Shown piece by piece: positions 1 to 11,179 of a DNA stretch of 64,000 nt (within the stretch, counting starts at the first letter, position 1; the number at the start of each line of letters is the position of its first letter). The DNA lies in the NCBI GenBank assembly GCA_965112735.1, contig OZ218950.1, positions 6,014,001 through 6,078,000 of the forward strand. The letters run 5' to 3'. Below the pieces are notes generated by a model. The model was not told where the DNA came from. It saw only the letters and a list, made by a program, of their open reading frames with translations, and did not search any database. The DNA comes from Phaeosaccion multiseriatum. Taxonomy: Eukaryota; Ochrophyta, other classes. The position numbers were made by a program, and so were the translations under genes.

Positions 1-185
1 GAGTCCATGGCATTCGAAAACGTGCAGGGAAAGGACATGAGTAGGGCCCGGAGGGAGGAGGAGGAGGAGGAGGAGGAGCAGGAATGAATGGAACATTGAC
101 CCCGTCACTGATCAGCTCTCTTGCCGGCCTTGTCTTGATGCCCCCCCCCCCCTCCATCGCCCTGTGTGTGTGCGTGCTCGATTAG

Positions 186-997
186 GCTGGAGGTGCTAGT
201 TCCTCACTTCGGGCTACTCACTCACTTGAAGGAGCTACTCCTGGCCAGGAACCCATTCAGCGTAGTCCCTCCCGAGGTGAGAGAAAGGCATCTGTGGGGA
301 GGGGGGAAGAAAGAAGTGAGAGGTCCTCCTTGTACACCCCGTGTCCATCGCTCCTCAACCGCAGACTTGAGGAGGTATGATAGATGCATGCACCCACCAC
401 TCGAAGCGCGGCTGCCTCTACTTGTACTTGCTTTCCTTACACCACTAGCTCCTCCTCTGTGCACTACACACACACGCTCTCTCTCTCCCACTCTCTCTCT
501 CTCTCTGTTGCGCTTCTTTCTACCCACCTGCTTTACGACAGCTGAAGGCCCTGACGGAGCTGACGAGATTCGACGTGAGTGGCAACCCCATCACGATCAT
601 ACCCGAGACTCTGCAGCGCCTGCACGCCAAGGGAGAGCTGCTGCGGTAAGTCACTCACTGAGCTAGTACATGGTGTCAGTCAGTCAGTCAGTCAGTCAGT
701 CAGTCCTCGCGTTCACTCTCTCTCTCATTCACTCTCTCTCTATCCTTCTCTCTCTCTCTCCCTCCTTCTCTCCCTCTCTCCCTCTCTCCCTCTCCTTCTT
801 TCCCTCTCTCTCTCTCTCCCCCTCCTCTTTCTGTCTTCGTATGCCTACCCCACCCCACCGGCCACTCTCTCCCCAGCGACAAGGAGCGCAGGAAGGGCCT
901 GATCAGACGGGCTCTCGCCGTGCGCACGAGAACTAGAGCCGCGTACAGGAAACAGATCCTCGGCCCTTCGCCTCTGCTAGGGGGGGTGGCGTCTTGA
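186..997 (+). CDS. Leucine-rich repeat protein, 3' end (5' part outside or unresolved)
   Basis: Three exons are visible: 186-276, 542-645 and 877-997 (stop TGA 995-997). Each intron has GT-AG ends, the last two are preceded by CT-rich tracts, and phases agree across both joins. The first two exons encode LRR units of the plant/SDS22-like type: LTHLKELLLARNPFSVVPPE, then LTELTRFDVSGNPITIIPE, with the LxxLxxLxLxxNPxxxxP spacing. The last exon is a basic tail without LRR pattern. LRR units form a curved protein-binding surface, so a scaffold or binding role is likely, but the partner and the rest of the protein cannot be seen. The stretch before 186 is partly GGA repeat and intron-like, and I could not place another exon there. 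Confidence 0.7.
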
Positions 998-1200
998 AGG
1001 AACGGATGGCACTGGATGGAAGGGAGTGAGGGAGGGACGGACGGCAGGGGGGGAGGGGGGGGGGGCTTCTGCTGTGCCGCTACTACTCCCCCATTTACTG
1101 CCATCCCCCAATGCCGAGGGGTAAGGATTCTTCGTTCCTTCGGGAGATGAGGTGCCTTTTGCTTGCAACCCGCTTGCATCAAGGCCCACAAAGGCACGGT

Positions 1201-1500
1201 ATCGGATGGCAGCAGAGGGCAGTGGATGGCAGCAGAGGGCAGTGGATGGCAGCAGAGGGCAGTGGATGGCAGCAGAGGGCAGTGGATGGCAGCAGAGGGC
1301 AGTGGATGGCAGCAGAGGGCAGTGGATGGCAGCAGAGGGCAGTGGATGGCAGCAGAGGGCAGTGGATGGCAGTAGAGGGTAGTGGATGGCAGCAGAGGGC
1401 AGTGGATGGCAGCAGAGGGCAGTGGATGGCAGCAGAGAACAATGGTTGGCAGCAGAGTGTAGCGGATGGCAGTTGAGGGTATCAGATGGAGGCAGAGGGC
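1201..1500. repeat. 20-bp minisatellite, about 12 near-perfect units then degenerate
   Basis: The unit AGTGGATGGCAGCAGAGGGC is repeated head to tail with almost no change to about 1440, then with point changes to about 1500. Since 20 is not a multiple of three, all frames cycle, and the long open frames here on both strands are repeat artefacts. The core GGATGGCAGTGGATGG also occurs as single copies elsewhere in the window, mostly close to splice acceptors of unrelated genes. Confidence 0.95.
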
Positions 1501-1838
1501 CTGGGAGAAATGGGCGGGTCGGCTCACACGGGGTTGGGGTGTCGACTTTGGGTGTCGACTTAGGGTGTCGACTTTGTGCTCCGGTGCTCTCTCCTCCTCC
1601 GCCTCCAGCCAAGGCACCACACAGAGAGGACACGGACATCGCAGGTCGGTGGGGTGGATGAGAGGAGCGAGGAGCATGCCCAAAGTGTCAGGAAGTACCA
1701 AGTGTCAGGATCAGCGAAAGGTGGTGAGGACAGGACATGGTCAGCTCAGACAGTGTCAGGTGTCAGGACGTGGCGACAACAATAGGTTTCCGCGCCCCGC
1801 TGGACATACGGCCCATACTGCCTCAGAGCCTTGGAGCC

Positions 1839-1947
1839 TGCCTCAGAGTGAGTATCTTGCTGCCTCAGAGTGAGTATCTTGCTGCCTCAGAGTGAGTATC
1901 TTGCTGCCTCAGAGTGAGTATCTTTCGATATCTTGCTGCCTCAGACA
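1839..1947. repeat. 22-bp tandem repeat, four full copies plus a partial one
   Basis: The unit TGCCTCAGAGTGAGTATCTT plus GC is repeated at 22-base spacing. The last copy is interrupted by an extra TCGATATCTT before TGCCTCAGA resumes. It is non-coding in every frame I checked. Confidence 0.9.
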
Positions 1948-2364
1948 GATGGATGGGCGGCAACACTTCTACTCCTCGGGGATGAGGGTGAGGGGGGGTT
2001 TGCACTCGTAGGACAACGGACCACGGGGCTGGGTGGCAGCAAGGCATGATGCATCAATGCGAGGGCGGCTCCACGGCAATGAAGGAGGCATCAGTGCAAG
2101 AGAAAGGGGTCAAATGCCTGGGCCTACGGTACTGAGATGGCAGTGCCGGGTCGGAATGGCGGTCAGTGTTGGCGGGCGGGCCTGTTTGACTACTGCAAGG
2201 AAGACGAACACGCGAACAAGAAGAAGGGAGAAGAGGAGGAAGAAGGAGAAGAAGCATACGGCCTCTTGACGAGGAGACACGCCCCCCCGGGTTGCCTACT
2301 TTACCCCTGACGTACTCACTATCTCTGTCATCGCCTGTGTTAGTCGGCCGGCTACTAGTTAGCC

Positions 2365-2497
2365 CAGACTGATCGACTGACTGACTGATCGATTGACTGA
2401 CTGACTGACTGACTGACTGACTGACTGACTGACTGACTGACTGACTGACTGACTGACTGACTGACTGACTGACTGACTGACTGACTGACTGACTGGT
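2365..2497. repeat. (CTGA)n tetranucleotide microsatellite
   Basis: About 30 tandem CTGA units, impure at the left edge (GATCGACTGA, GATCGATTGA) and pure afterwards. It makes spurious VSQS-type open frames. Confidence 0.97.
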
Positions 2498-2827
2498 TAA
2501 CTGACTTACTGACAGTTGGCAGCTGCGGAAGGGCCGAAGCTAGAGGGGTGGAAGGGAAGGACACAAGCCTTTGTTGCCGTCTATCGTCAATCTGTATCCA
2601 TGAATGGTGGACTGGCAGCGACCGACAAAGCGCTGCCGTGGTGGAAAGAGGTGTCGGACGGAAGCGCTCCTCGCTCTTTAGCCAATGCGAAACAGTACCG
2701 CTAAGACACCAAGTAGGATGAAACGGACGGGCTCACGCAATTAAGTGTGCGTCCTGAGATCTAGCTAGGAAGAGCTTTGAAATGTAAGGAAGCATGGACC
2801 TTCTTCTTCAAGATGCCTACTACTGCC

Positions 2828-3867
2828 TCATACGTGGACCCCTCTCGTGTAGCTAACACACGATGCTCTCCTCGTTGGGCCCTCTCCTGTGCCCTCCCAG
2901 CCTTTGTTGATCGAGGTGGGTCTCCAACCGCCGCCAGACGTAACTCTACCTCCTTCTCCTCCTCCTCCTCCTCCTCCTCCTCCAGCACAGCCCTGTGCCT
3001 CTCTCCCTCTCCCGTGCTGCTGCTGCTGCTGCTGCTGCTGCTTTCTAGCAGACCCTCCCCACCACCTATTGCTCTTCTTCTTGCTTTCCATATCACTTGA
3101 AGAAGCAGCCTTCTCCTCCTTCTCCTTCTTGCTACTACTGCCCCTGCTGCTGCAGGAGTAGTGCTCCTTGCCCTGATAGGGCCCGTCCCTGCTCACCCCT
3201 CCGACCTTCCTCAGAGGGAGGGCCGTACCCGATCTCCCGTGCGAAGTTCGGAACAGAGGCCGGCCTAAGAGGCCCTGCTTGGACTCTCGGCGCTTGGTGA
3301 GCTCAGCTTCGTAGGCATTGGTGTAAGGGGTGCCGTCTGAGGAAGGGAGGGAGGGAGGGAGGGAGGGAGGGAGGGAGGCAGGCGGCGAGAGAGAGGGACA
3401 AAGGGAGAGAAGATGAGCTTTGCTTCGCTACCGAGATCTCCATCGCTATACAAATCGAGTTCTGTTGTAGCTGTCCTCACTGGAGCCAACCCCTGCCTCA
3501 GTCAAAGCGTAGTCACGCAAGTACATACGTACGCACCGCAGGTGACGGAGAAGAACGTTCCCCGTGTGGTCTCTGCCATTCGCTCGAACCGCTTGTGACT
3601 GGAGAAAGGCTTGCGTCGCGCTTGCCCGTCCACACGCACCACCTGAGGGCGGCAGGCCTCTTCTGGTCCCCTCCCCTCCTCCCCCTCCCACTCCTCCTCC
3701 TCCCCCTCTTCTTCTTCCGGCAACATCTGCTGCCGTCGCCGTTCCCTTTGCCACACAATCCTCGCTTCTTCCGCTCGCGCTCTGCTTGCATCCTCTTGCT
3801 GCTCTCTCTGTTGCTGCTGCTGCTCATCTTCCTTCGCCCGTAAGCCTGGCCCTTCTCCTCCTCCTGT

Positions 3868-3912
<45 letters not shown>

Positions 3913-5417
3913 TGCTACTGCGGGTACTCTTGCACTCAGGGCTCTTCCTCTCTCCTCCCTGCCCGCCGACGCACCAACGCGACCGTCCGGTGCGCCTCCT
4001 TCCCTTTCCCGGGTCGTGCGTGCCGTGTGCGCAAAGGGCCTCTTCTTTCTCACGTGCCACTCCAACTCCGCCTGGGCCTCTGCCGCCGCCTGAGTCTTGT
4101 TCATGACATCGCTTAGGTCAAGGCCCAGACTGTGACCAATGTTGAGGAGCTGCGTCTTACCCCTCGCGAAGCACACCTCCGGAGGCATCTCGAGGCTGCG
4201 GCTACTGAGAGGGGCCTGAGGGACAGGGGCTACTGTATCACCAACTGCTGCTGAAGTATGGTCGTGGGGCCCTCTCCTCTCCGTCTCCTCTTGTGGCGCA
4301 TTCGCTGCCATCGCATTCAGCTCCTTGTTGAACGCCTTACGAGTGGAAAGTAGATGTGTTGGGAGAAAGAGGGGGAGGGGGGGGGGGGGGGGCTCATGTT
4401 ATTCCATGCCCATACGCTGCTATCATGCCGTGCAAGGGAGGAGGGAGGAGGAGGGCACCCAAAGGAGAGGAGTCCAGGCGAACAAACACCCGGCACACAC
4501 GCACCCACGCACCCACGCTACCTTCCACCCACAGTAAGGCCAGCAAAGACCAGACCATCAGACCAGGAATGAAGTGCCCCTCTGATGATGTGATCTGCCG
4601 ACCCTGTGTAAGTACCACCCTGTCCCTCCCTGCAATATGCCATCTTTGTAACTGTATGTAACTGTAAGGCGTGTAACGTACACGTACCTCCATGCTGCTC
4701 CTTCGATGCTGCTGCTGCCCTCCCCCGCCGAGCGAGTCTCGCTCATCTTGCTCCTGCTGCTGCTTCTCCCACGCATCGACCGCGGCCGTCAACCCCAGCG
4801 CCGCACACCCTCCCGCTGGTGCATCACCAACTCCTACAGCTGCGGCTTCTCCCATGGCGAATGTTATCCCCCCCCCGGCGTGGGCGTGTGCGTGTGCGTG
4901 TGCGTGGGGGCGTGCGCGGATGGGGACAGTGACCACCGGGGTGGCGTTCCACTTCGTCGAGCCTTGCCTCACCAACGGCCTCTCTTGCTCCACCCTTCGC
5001 CGTCGCTCAAGACTGTGTTGTGAGGTGTGAGGAGGTGTGAGGAAGGAGCATGCAAGGGCTGTGAGTAATGCAGGCGGCCACGCCGGCATTCCTTCAGTCA
5101 GACATTTGGAGCCAAGTGTGTTAGAGCGTATCACCAACTGCTGTATATCCCCCAACCCTCCTTGCCTTGGGGCAGTCTACGGATCGTCTGCTTGCTTGAC
5201 ATGCACACACGTACCGATTGTGAGACTCAGCGAAGTGATCGTAGTAGTCGGAGGGTTTGACGACGACCCTCGCCCTATGCCCCTCCCTTCGGAGGCTACG
5301 ACGCCGACCACCACCAGTATTGCCCCCTCTTGCTCCTCTCGCCTTGTCACAGCTGTGCGGCACCTGAACCTTGCCACAGGACAGCACGCCCTCCCCCTCC
5401 TCCTTCTCCCCCTCCTC

Positions 5418-5475
<58 letters not shown>

Positions 5476-5744
5476 TGTTGCGGCTGCTCCGGCCTCGCCC
5501 CTCCCCCCCCCCCTGGAGCTGATGAAGAAGCTGCGCGTGCCTTGGCCACTGCTCGAACTGCGGCGCGGGGACGAGGCTCTGACCGATGTCCACCACAACA
5601 CCATGGAGCAGGAAGGCGCAGCTGCGGCAGCCCCCCCCGTCTCTTCATTACGTATCGTTCATTGACAGCAGGAGGGGAAGAGGGGAAGAGGGGAAGTGTC
5701 AAGCCGCGTGGGTGCGTGCGTAGGTGGGCGGCAGTGCAAACGAC

Positions 5745-5788
<44 letters not shown>

Positions 5789-8367
5789 CAGAAAGGCAAG
5801 AGGGAGGGAGAGAGAACAAACAGACAGAACGAGAAGGCAACAGAGTTCAAGTCATTCACAGTACAAGACAACAGGACAGCAGCTTTGATCTTACAGCCGC
5901 TGTATGCTGTAGTGCCCTACCACGTACTGCTACGTAGTACAATGCACACGTTCCTTTGCTTGGCTTCACTTTTTGATGCTTCGCTTCGCTTTATTTCGCC
6001 TTGCTTTGCTTCCTTCCCTCGCGCCGCACGGGTGCGTGTGTGTTGTGTGTGTTGTGTGTGTGTGTTTGTGTGTGTGCACGTGCATGTGGTTCTTACCTAA
6101 TGCGGCGGTAACTGTCGAGGAGGAAAAGGCCCATGAAGCCCGCAGCCTCGTCGTACTTACTGCTCCAATTGAAGCTCGTCACCATGCAGTTCTCGCCCAC
6201 TTGCACCACCTGATGGGACCAAAGGGGAAGGGGGGGGGTGGGAGGAGGAGGAGGAGGAGGAGGAGGAGGAGGAGGAAGAGGAGGAGGAGGAGGAGAAGGA
6301 GGGGGAGGAGGAGGAGGAGGAGGAGGAGGAGGAGGAGGAGGAGGAGGAGGAGGAGGAGGAGGAGGAGGAGGAGGAGGAGGAGGAGGAGGAGGAGGAGGAG
6401 GAGGAGGAGGAGGAGGAGGAGGAGGAGGAGGAGGAGGAGGAGGAGGAGGAGGAGGAGGAGGAGGAGGAGGAGGAGGAGGAGGAGGGAGGATGCTGATGTC
6501 AGGAGTTACGAACGGGTGGACCATCAAGAATAGAGAGAGGAGGAGAGAGATACATGTGGCCTTCTATACCCCCATGCGCTTCTATACCCCCATGCGCTCG
6601 TACCTCTGGCCCCCTGATGGACTCGGCCAAGACTCTGAAGGGCCTCGAGCTACGCTGATTCGTAGCCTCGTCTATCAGCCACACGCCAGGGCTGCTGGCA
6701 AGGAAGTCCACTTTGCTTCTGTTAGGGAGGGGGGGGAGGTAGGAGCACGAGAGGGGAGGGGGGGGGGGGGGGGGAAGGAGAGAAAGAGAGAGAGACAGGA
6801 GAGAGGAGGGTGAGTCGACGTTAAGTCTCATGGCAAGGCCTTCTCTCTCCTTGCCTCCCTCTCTCCCCACCCCCCCTCCTGCTTCCTTCCCTCACCTGAG
6901 ATGTGAGCACCATTTGTGGTGATGGGCGCTGGTCCTCAGCTTGACCTTAACCTCCCCCGCCCACCTGGGGACGTTGGCCTGCTCCAACGCCTTGCCCTGT
7001 GCCGCCCCTCCCGTCCCCACCCTGCCCGCAGATCCCTGTCCTCCCACCGCTCCGCTTCCTACTATCCTCGCTGCGACTCCAATGCCACCACCTGCATTCA
7101 CAAGCACCGCCGTCGCCGCCCCGGTTACCAACGTCTCCACTGATCCTAATCCTGCCTTCGATGATCCTCCCTTCGCCTTCCTGTCCCTCCCTACCGCCCT
7201 CGCTGCCGCAGCTCCTCTTCCCCCAGCTCCTCCAGCCGCAGACGGCTTCCTCCTAGTGTGGCCGCCGTTGCTGCTGTTCGTCTTCGCCTCTCTGCGGATG
7301 CCTACGTTGCCCTTGGGTATCCAACTCCGGACCTGCTTGTCGAAGCTGAAAAAGTCTCCAGAGGCCCAATCCAGAGCCACTTGCTGCCCCAGCCGCTGTC
7401 TCTCACTCCCTGCGAATGTGTAGTAAGGAAAGAGATGAAAAAAAGGTGAAGAGAATAAGAGAGAAAGAGAGGGAGGGAGGAGGGCAGCGGGATGCGTGTG
7501 ATACACAGTGTAAGACGCGGTTGAGGACGAGGAGTCTCTTCTTGTTTCTGTGCCTACAGCGGTATGAGGTGGGCTCAAGAAGAAGTATCTGTCGCTGAAT
7601 TACCTAGAGTTGGCATTCAATCCAGCCTTCCCTCCTCTTGCCTCTCCCCCCTTCCTCTCCTGCCGTCCCCCTCACTCTCCCACCTGTCAGTTCCTCGTCT
7701 GCCGCTCCGTCCACGACAAAGTCCCTGATTTCCGTCAGTGTGGTGCCGTGCCCTCGCCCCTCGACTCCTCCGTTAAGAATAGACAATTGCTTTCCTCCCG
7801 TGGCACAGAGATAGGCGGCGACAAGCGCCCCCGGACCCGCCAAGAACAGGCTCTTGTTCGTCAGGAGGCAGGTTCGAGCAACTAGTACCACCTTTCAAAG
7901 AGGGAGGAGGGAGGAGGGAGGAACGGACGAAGGGAGGGAGGTGTGTACGTTGAGAGGAGGACACGGCGACAACACGGGGATGGAGCGAAGGAGCTACTCC
8001 CAGCCAGCGTAGAGCAAGTCAAGCTACCACTTCCCCCCGCCTTCGAAGCCCACCCACGCACCTTCCGCATCCTGAAATCCCAGGGCATGATCCGGAAGTT
8101 GTCCCCATCCATAAATACCATGTCGAGCTTGTCAAAGTTGGCTACGGCGGCGGGGTCCATGTACTCGAGCTTCTCGGCATTGTAGCAGTACTCCTCCAGC
8201 CCGTTGAAGAAGTGGGACACCTCAATGTCTACTCGCCCAGTCCCACCGAGAGCAATCTCTCTTTGGCTCGAGAGCTGCTTAACCTGGGCATGAAATTCAG
8301 CAAACGCCTGTCTGCCGTGCACAGAGCGGCTGAAGGCGTCGATGATGAGAATCTTCATGAGCTTCAA
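2828..8367 (-). CDS. Large multi-exon protein with Rossmann-like N-terminal domain; family not recognised
   Basis: Eleven exons, each with GT-AG borders and matching phases: 8062-8367, 7684-7891, 6896-7409, 6604-6718, 6097-6209, 5215-5621, 4688-5012, 4529-4603, 3537-4335, 3432-3461, 2828-3336; about 1130 residues. The start is ATG 8367 (or 8355). The N-terminus (KILIIDAFSRS, then FDKLDMVFMDGD, then TCLLTNKSLFLAGPGALV) alternates hydrophobic strands and helices like a class-I amidotransferase/flavodoxin-like fold; that is an inference and I name no function. The middle is basic and low in complexity; exon 6 carries poly-Gln from CAG repeats; the C-terminal third is Gln/Glu/Arg-rich and the tail has poly-Gln and poly-Gly. 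Exon 6 changes frame at a run of ten C (about 5508-5517): upstream codons fit one frame, the Gln tract to the donor fits another. This may be a sequencing slip or a real break. The last three exons are less certain. Confidence 0.6.
5419..5478. repeat. (CTG/CAG)n tract encoding poly-Gln
   Basis: About 17 CTG units on the plus strand followed by impure GTTGCTGTTG. Read on the minus strand in the frame that joins the next exon it gives poly-Gln followed by an acidic stretch. In the frame that enters the exon it would give poly-Ser. Confidence 0.9.
5746..5784. repeat. (GA)n microsatellite in an intron
   Basis: About 19 GA units on the plus strand. On the transcribed minus strand this is a (CT)n pyrimidine tract about 125-165 bases upstream of the acceptor at 5622. 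Confidence 0.9.
6241..6489. repeat. (GGA)n tract of about 245 bases
   Basis: Nearly pure GGA with a few AGA/GGGA interruptions near the left end. It fills most of the intron between exons 6604-6718 and 6097-6209 of the minus-strand gene, so the transcript reads (TCC)n up to the acceptor at 6210. The apparent poly-Arg, poly-Gly and poly-Pro reading frames over it are artefacts. Confidence 0.97.
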
Positions 8368-8682
8368 GTCTTGTCCTCAGTTCGGTGATGGCCTGCACCG
8401 CCTCGCTCTTTTCAAAGACGCAAACGCTTGGGCCACTCTTCCCACACACTATAGTGACATGACTGTTCGAAGGGAGCGCTTTTCATCATGTTTTCCTCCT
8501 TCTTTGCCGCTGTTTTTTTTGTTTGTTTGGATTCAGCCGTTTCAGAAATATGTCACTGGAAACTTGAAAAAAAAAATGCTTTCCCCCCCCCCCCCCTTTT
8601 CTCCTCCCTGTATGCACCGCCTATCATGTAGATCCTCGCGTACCGCTCCCCCCTCTCAGACCTCTGTTTCTTAAGCACCTTC

Positions 8683-9695
8683 ATGCGTCATCCCTTTGCC
8701 AAAACAAACATGCCGTCTCCCTCTGGCTACATCTATACCCCGACTGTCCACAGGGCAGGGTGTAATCGGAGAAGGCCAGAGACCTCGGCCTGTCTGGTCC
8801 GAGAGACTGTAACAACTCCGCTCGCCATCAGGACCATAACCGGCATGAGTACTAGAGCGATAGCACAGACGAGGTGAGTGAGCGAGCGAGCGGCCAGCCG
8901 GCCCCGGATCATCCTCTATGCAGGGGCTTGCTTTGAGGGCGAGAGCCCTCCTCGGCTCCTCCTTTCTAAACTAACCACCCTCGTTTGTCTGGGCGCGCGC
9001 CTCGCCTCAGGCAATCACCACCCTACGGACGAAGACCATCTTTGCAGCCCAGACCCACGCCCACGAGTGCCGTGCGGGTCAGGAGGACCTTTGACGGCGC
9101 GCAGGTGCTCATGCGCTTCTCCGACAGCGACTGCGCCCTCAGCCAAGACACGAGTGGTGATAGCGTCTGGGCACTGCAGCGGAAAGGGGGGCATCATCGC
9201 CTCATCCAGGCAAGACGCTCATGCCGCATGCCGCATGCCACTTGCACTGCATTCTGGACTTGTTCTTATTTTTTTTTTTCATACGATCTTGTTCTTTGTT
9301 TTTCTTGCCGTCTTGTCAGCAACTATCCTAACCAGCGACGACGCTTATATCGCCCCCCCCCCCCCTCCCATGGTCTTCAGGCGCGGGCGAGGACCAACAG
9401 CATGATCAAGTCCAACGGCCGATTGGGGTCTCTGCTGCCGACGAGGAGGCCTACGCTCCCCACCGGCCGAGCAGCAGAGGCCGACAGAGGACGGAATCTC
9501 TTCCAGACAACCCCCAACCTACCCGAACAGCAGCAAGCTCCGCCGTCTCCAGCCAGGGTGCAGTCGCCCCACGCGCACTCACCGCAGGAACCGCCGAAGC
9601 GCCAATGGCGCTGGCAAAAGGGCCCCGATGGATGGACCACATCCACACCATCATCGTCAGCTTCCAAGAACATGCTGTGGCAGAGGCAAATCTGA
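8683..9695 (+). CDS. Unrecognised protein, probably three exons
   Basis: Proposed exons are 8683-8873, 9011-9209 and 9381-9695, giving about 234 residues. The first intron is GT-AG (GAG|GTGAGTG to CCTCAG). The second would be a GC-AG intron (CAG|GCAAGA to TTCAG); it is 171 bases, in frame and open, so it could instead be retained coding sequence. The start may be ATG 8683 or ATG 8710. The protein is rich in Arg, Pro, Ser and Gln, ends PSSSASKNMLWQRQI, and has a central part (AVRVRRTFDGAQVLMRFSD) that looks folded. I recognise no domain. It lies divergent from the 2828-8367 gene with about 315 bases between the start codons. Confidence 0.45.
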
Positions 9696-10097
9696 CCACC
9701 CTTCTCACTTGTTGGCACTCCTCTTGACGCTTGCTTTTTGAGCGGGTGTCAGTGAGTGTGGAAGGTCTATTTTATGCTTACGGTGTGGGGAGGGGGGGTC
9801 GCATGGGTGGGTGGCGAGGGTGTGTGTGTATGTTCGTACATGCGTGCATGTGTGCGTGTGTGCGGGCGGACTCAGCCGCCCTAACCCGTGACGTGAAGCT
9901 GTCGTGCTGAGGAGGGGTGGGTGTGGGCACGAGCTGATAGCACGGGGCAACAATCAAGCCAAACCCTCTTACTATGGAGCGGACTGGGTGTCTCTCTATC
10001 TCTCTCCGTCCGAGCAACAGATGGCGAGGAGAAGGGCGTGCAGACAGGGCGGGGAGAGAGGGAGTTTTAGCTCGGTGCCCCGAAAGATGATGATGAC

Positions 10098-10181
<84 letters not shown>

Positions 10182-11179
10182 TGGGAGTGAAGCCAGCACA
10201 AGCCATTGCTATTATCGGTGGGCCGAGGTTGGGGAGGCCGATGCTGCGCTTGGAGCTCTTGGGTGGGGCTGTCAACGGCCGCTGCTCAGAGCTGCGTGGG
10301 GGGGGGGGGCTTGACACAAACAAGACAAGGGCTACTGCCGCCTGCTGCTCTTACACGCGCCGTACATGACTGTATTTAGCGGGCAGAGGAGCCGTCGTTA
10401 CCCACATAGCTCCGAAGCAAACCGTAGGAAGGGGGTAGGCCCCACCCAGAAGGGCTTGACCCAGCGGGTTCTGAGGCAGACAGGCAACGGCGCGCGTAGA
10501 CACGTGGGGCTCTAAACACGTCGTCGTGAGTGAATTTTGGCGGGAGGCCAATGGCAGCTCCATACGACGTGCAAGAATGCTCTCGTCGGCTAGAAGTCGC
10601 TTCCTCAAGGCCCTTACTGCTTACCCGAGAAGACGAAGGCTCTTCAGAGAGACGGGCGTCGACCACGCCCAGCAGCAATGGCCGGCTGACGAATGGAGGG
10701 TGGGGGGGAGGGGTGAGTGGGCGTGAAGGGGAAGCAGCAAGGCGAAGCAAGGCGTCGCGGCTCTGCCAATTCAAGCCATGGGGGAGCAAATGGAAGCATC
10801 GTCCAGAGGCCTTCGTATGCCTTCATAGGCGCCCCCTTGCCGCTCGAGAGACATTCTTCCCCCTTTGCCGTTGACATGGAGAGCAACATCAAAAGAAGCG
10901 AACTCGGGCAACAGGCCGGGTGGATAGCATGGACAATTCTTCCCCTTATTCACACTGCCCAACGGCAGAAATCCTAGTAATTTTTTTTTTTGGCTTCTAA
11001 GTTTTACTTGGCCTCTCCTTCGCACGAACATGTAAAAAACACTAAAACTGTAGTAATATGTACAAAGGGGAAGCCCCATGTGACTCAAAACAATCAACCG
11101 CACGGCTGCCAGCAAGGGTCGGTCAGGTCTATGGGCCAACAGGCCTAGGCTGTGGAGCAGGCTGGTAGTAGCAACAGGC
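9696..11179. other. Intergenic region between convergent genes
   Basis: No convincing gene. There is a (GAT)n array (listed separately), T- and A-rich sequence at 10980-11060 that looks like 3' flanking DNA of the transporter gene, and a 137-codon minus-strand open frame (10376-10789). That frame lacks recognisable domains or splice context and I do not call it. Confidence 0.5.
10086..10180. repeat. (GAT)n trinucleotide microsatellite
   Basis: About 31 GAT units with one GAC near the left end. It yields spurious poly-Met, poly-His and poly-Ile frames. Confidence 0.97.

Larger units (their letters stand above)
1501..2827. other. Intergenic repeat-rich spacer
   Basis: No gene is supported here. 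It holds three short GGGTGTCGACTT-like repeats (about 1536-1575), several GTGTCAGGA motifs (1687-1770), a 22-bp tandem repeat and a CTGA tetranucleotide array, listed separately. The LRR gene ends upstream and the next gene runs towards it on the minus strand, so this is the space between two convergent 3' ends. Confidence 0.6.

Noticed and set aside
700-1701. 333-codon minus-strand frame over the LRR gene end and minisatellite
   Set aside because: It is driven by the 20-bp tandem repeat and CT tracts, with no ordinary coding sequence.
5973-6533. Long open frames of poly-Arg, poly-Gly and poly-Pro on both strands
   Set aside because: They are translations of the (GGA)n tract inside an intron.
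10376-10789. 137-codon minus-strand frame
   Set aside because: No domain, no start context or splice partner; it overlaps other equally long frames on the opposite strand.
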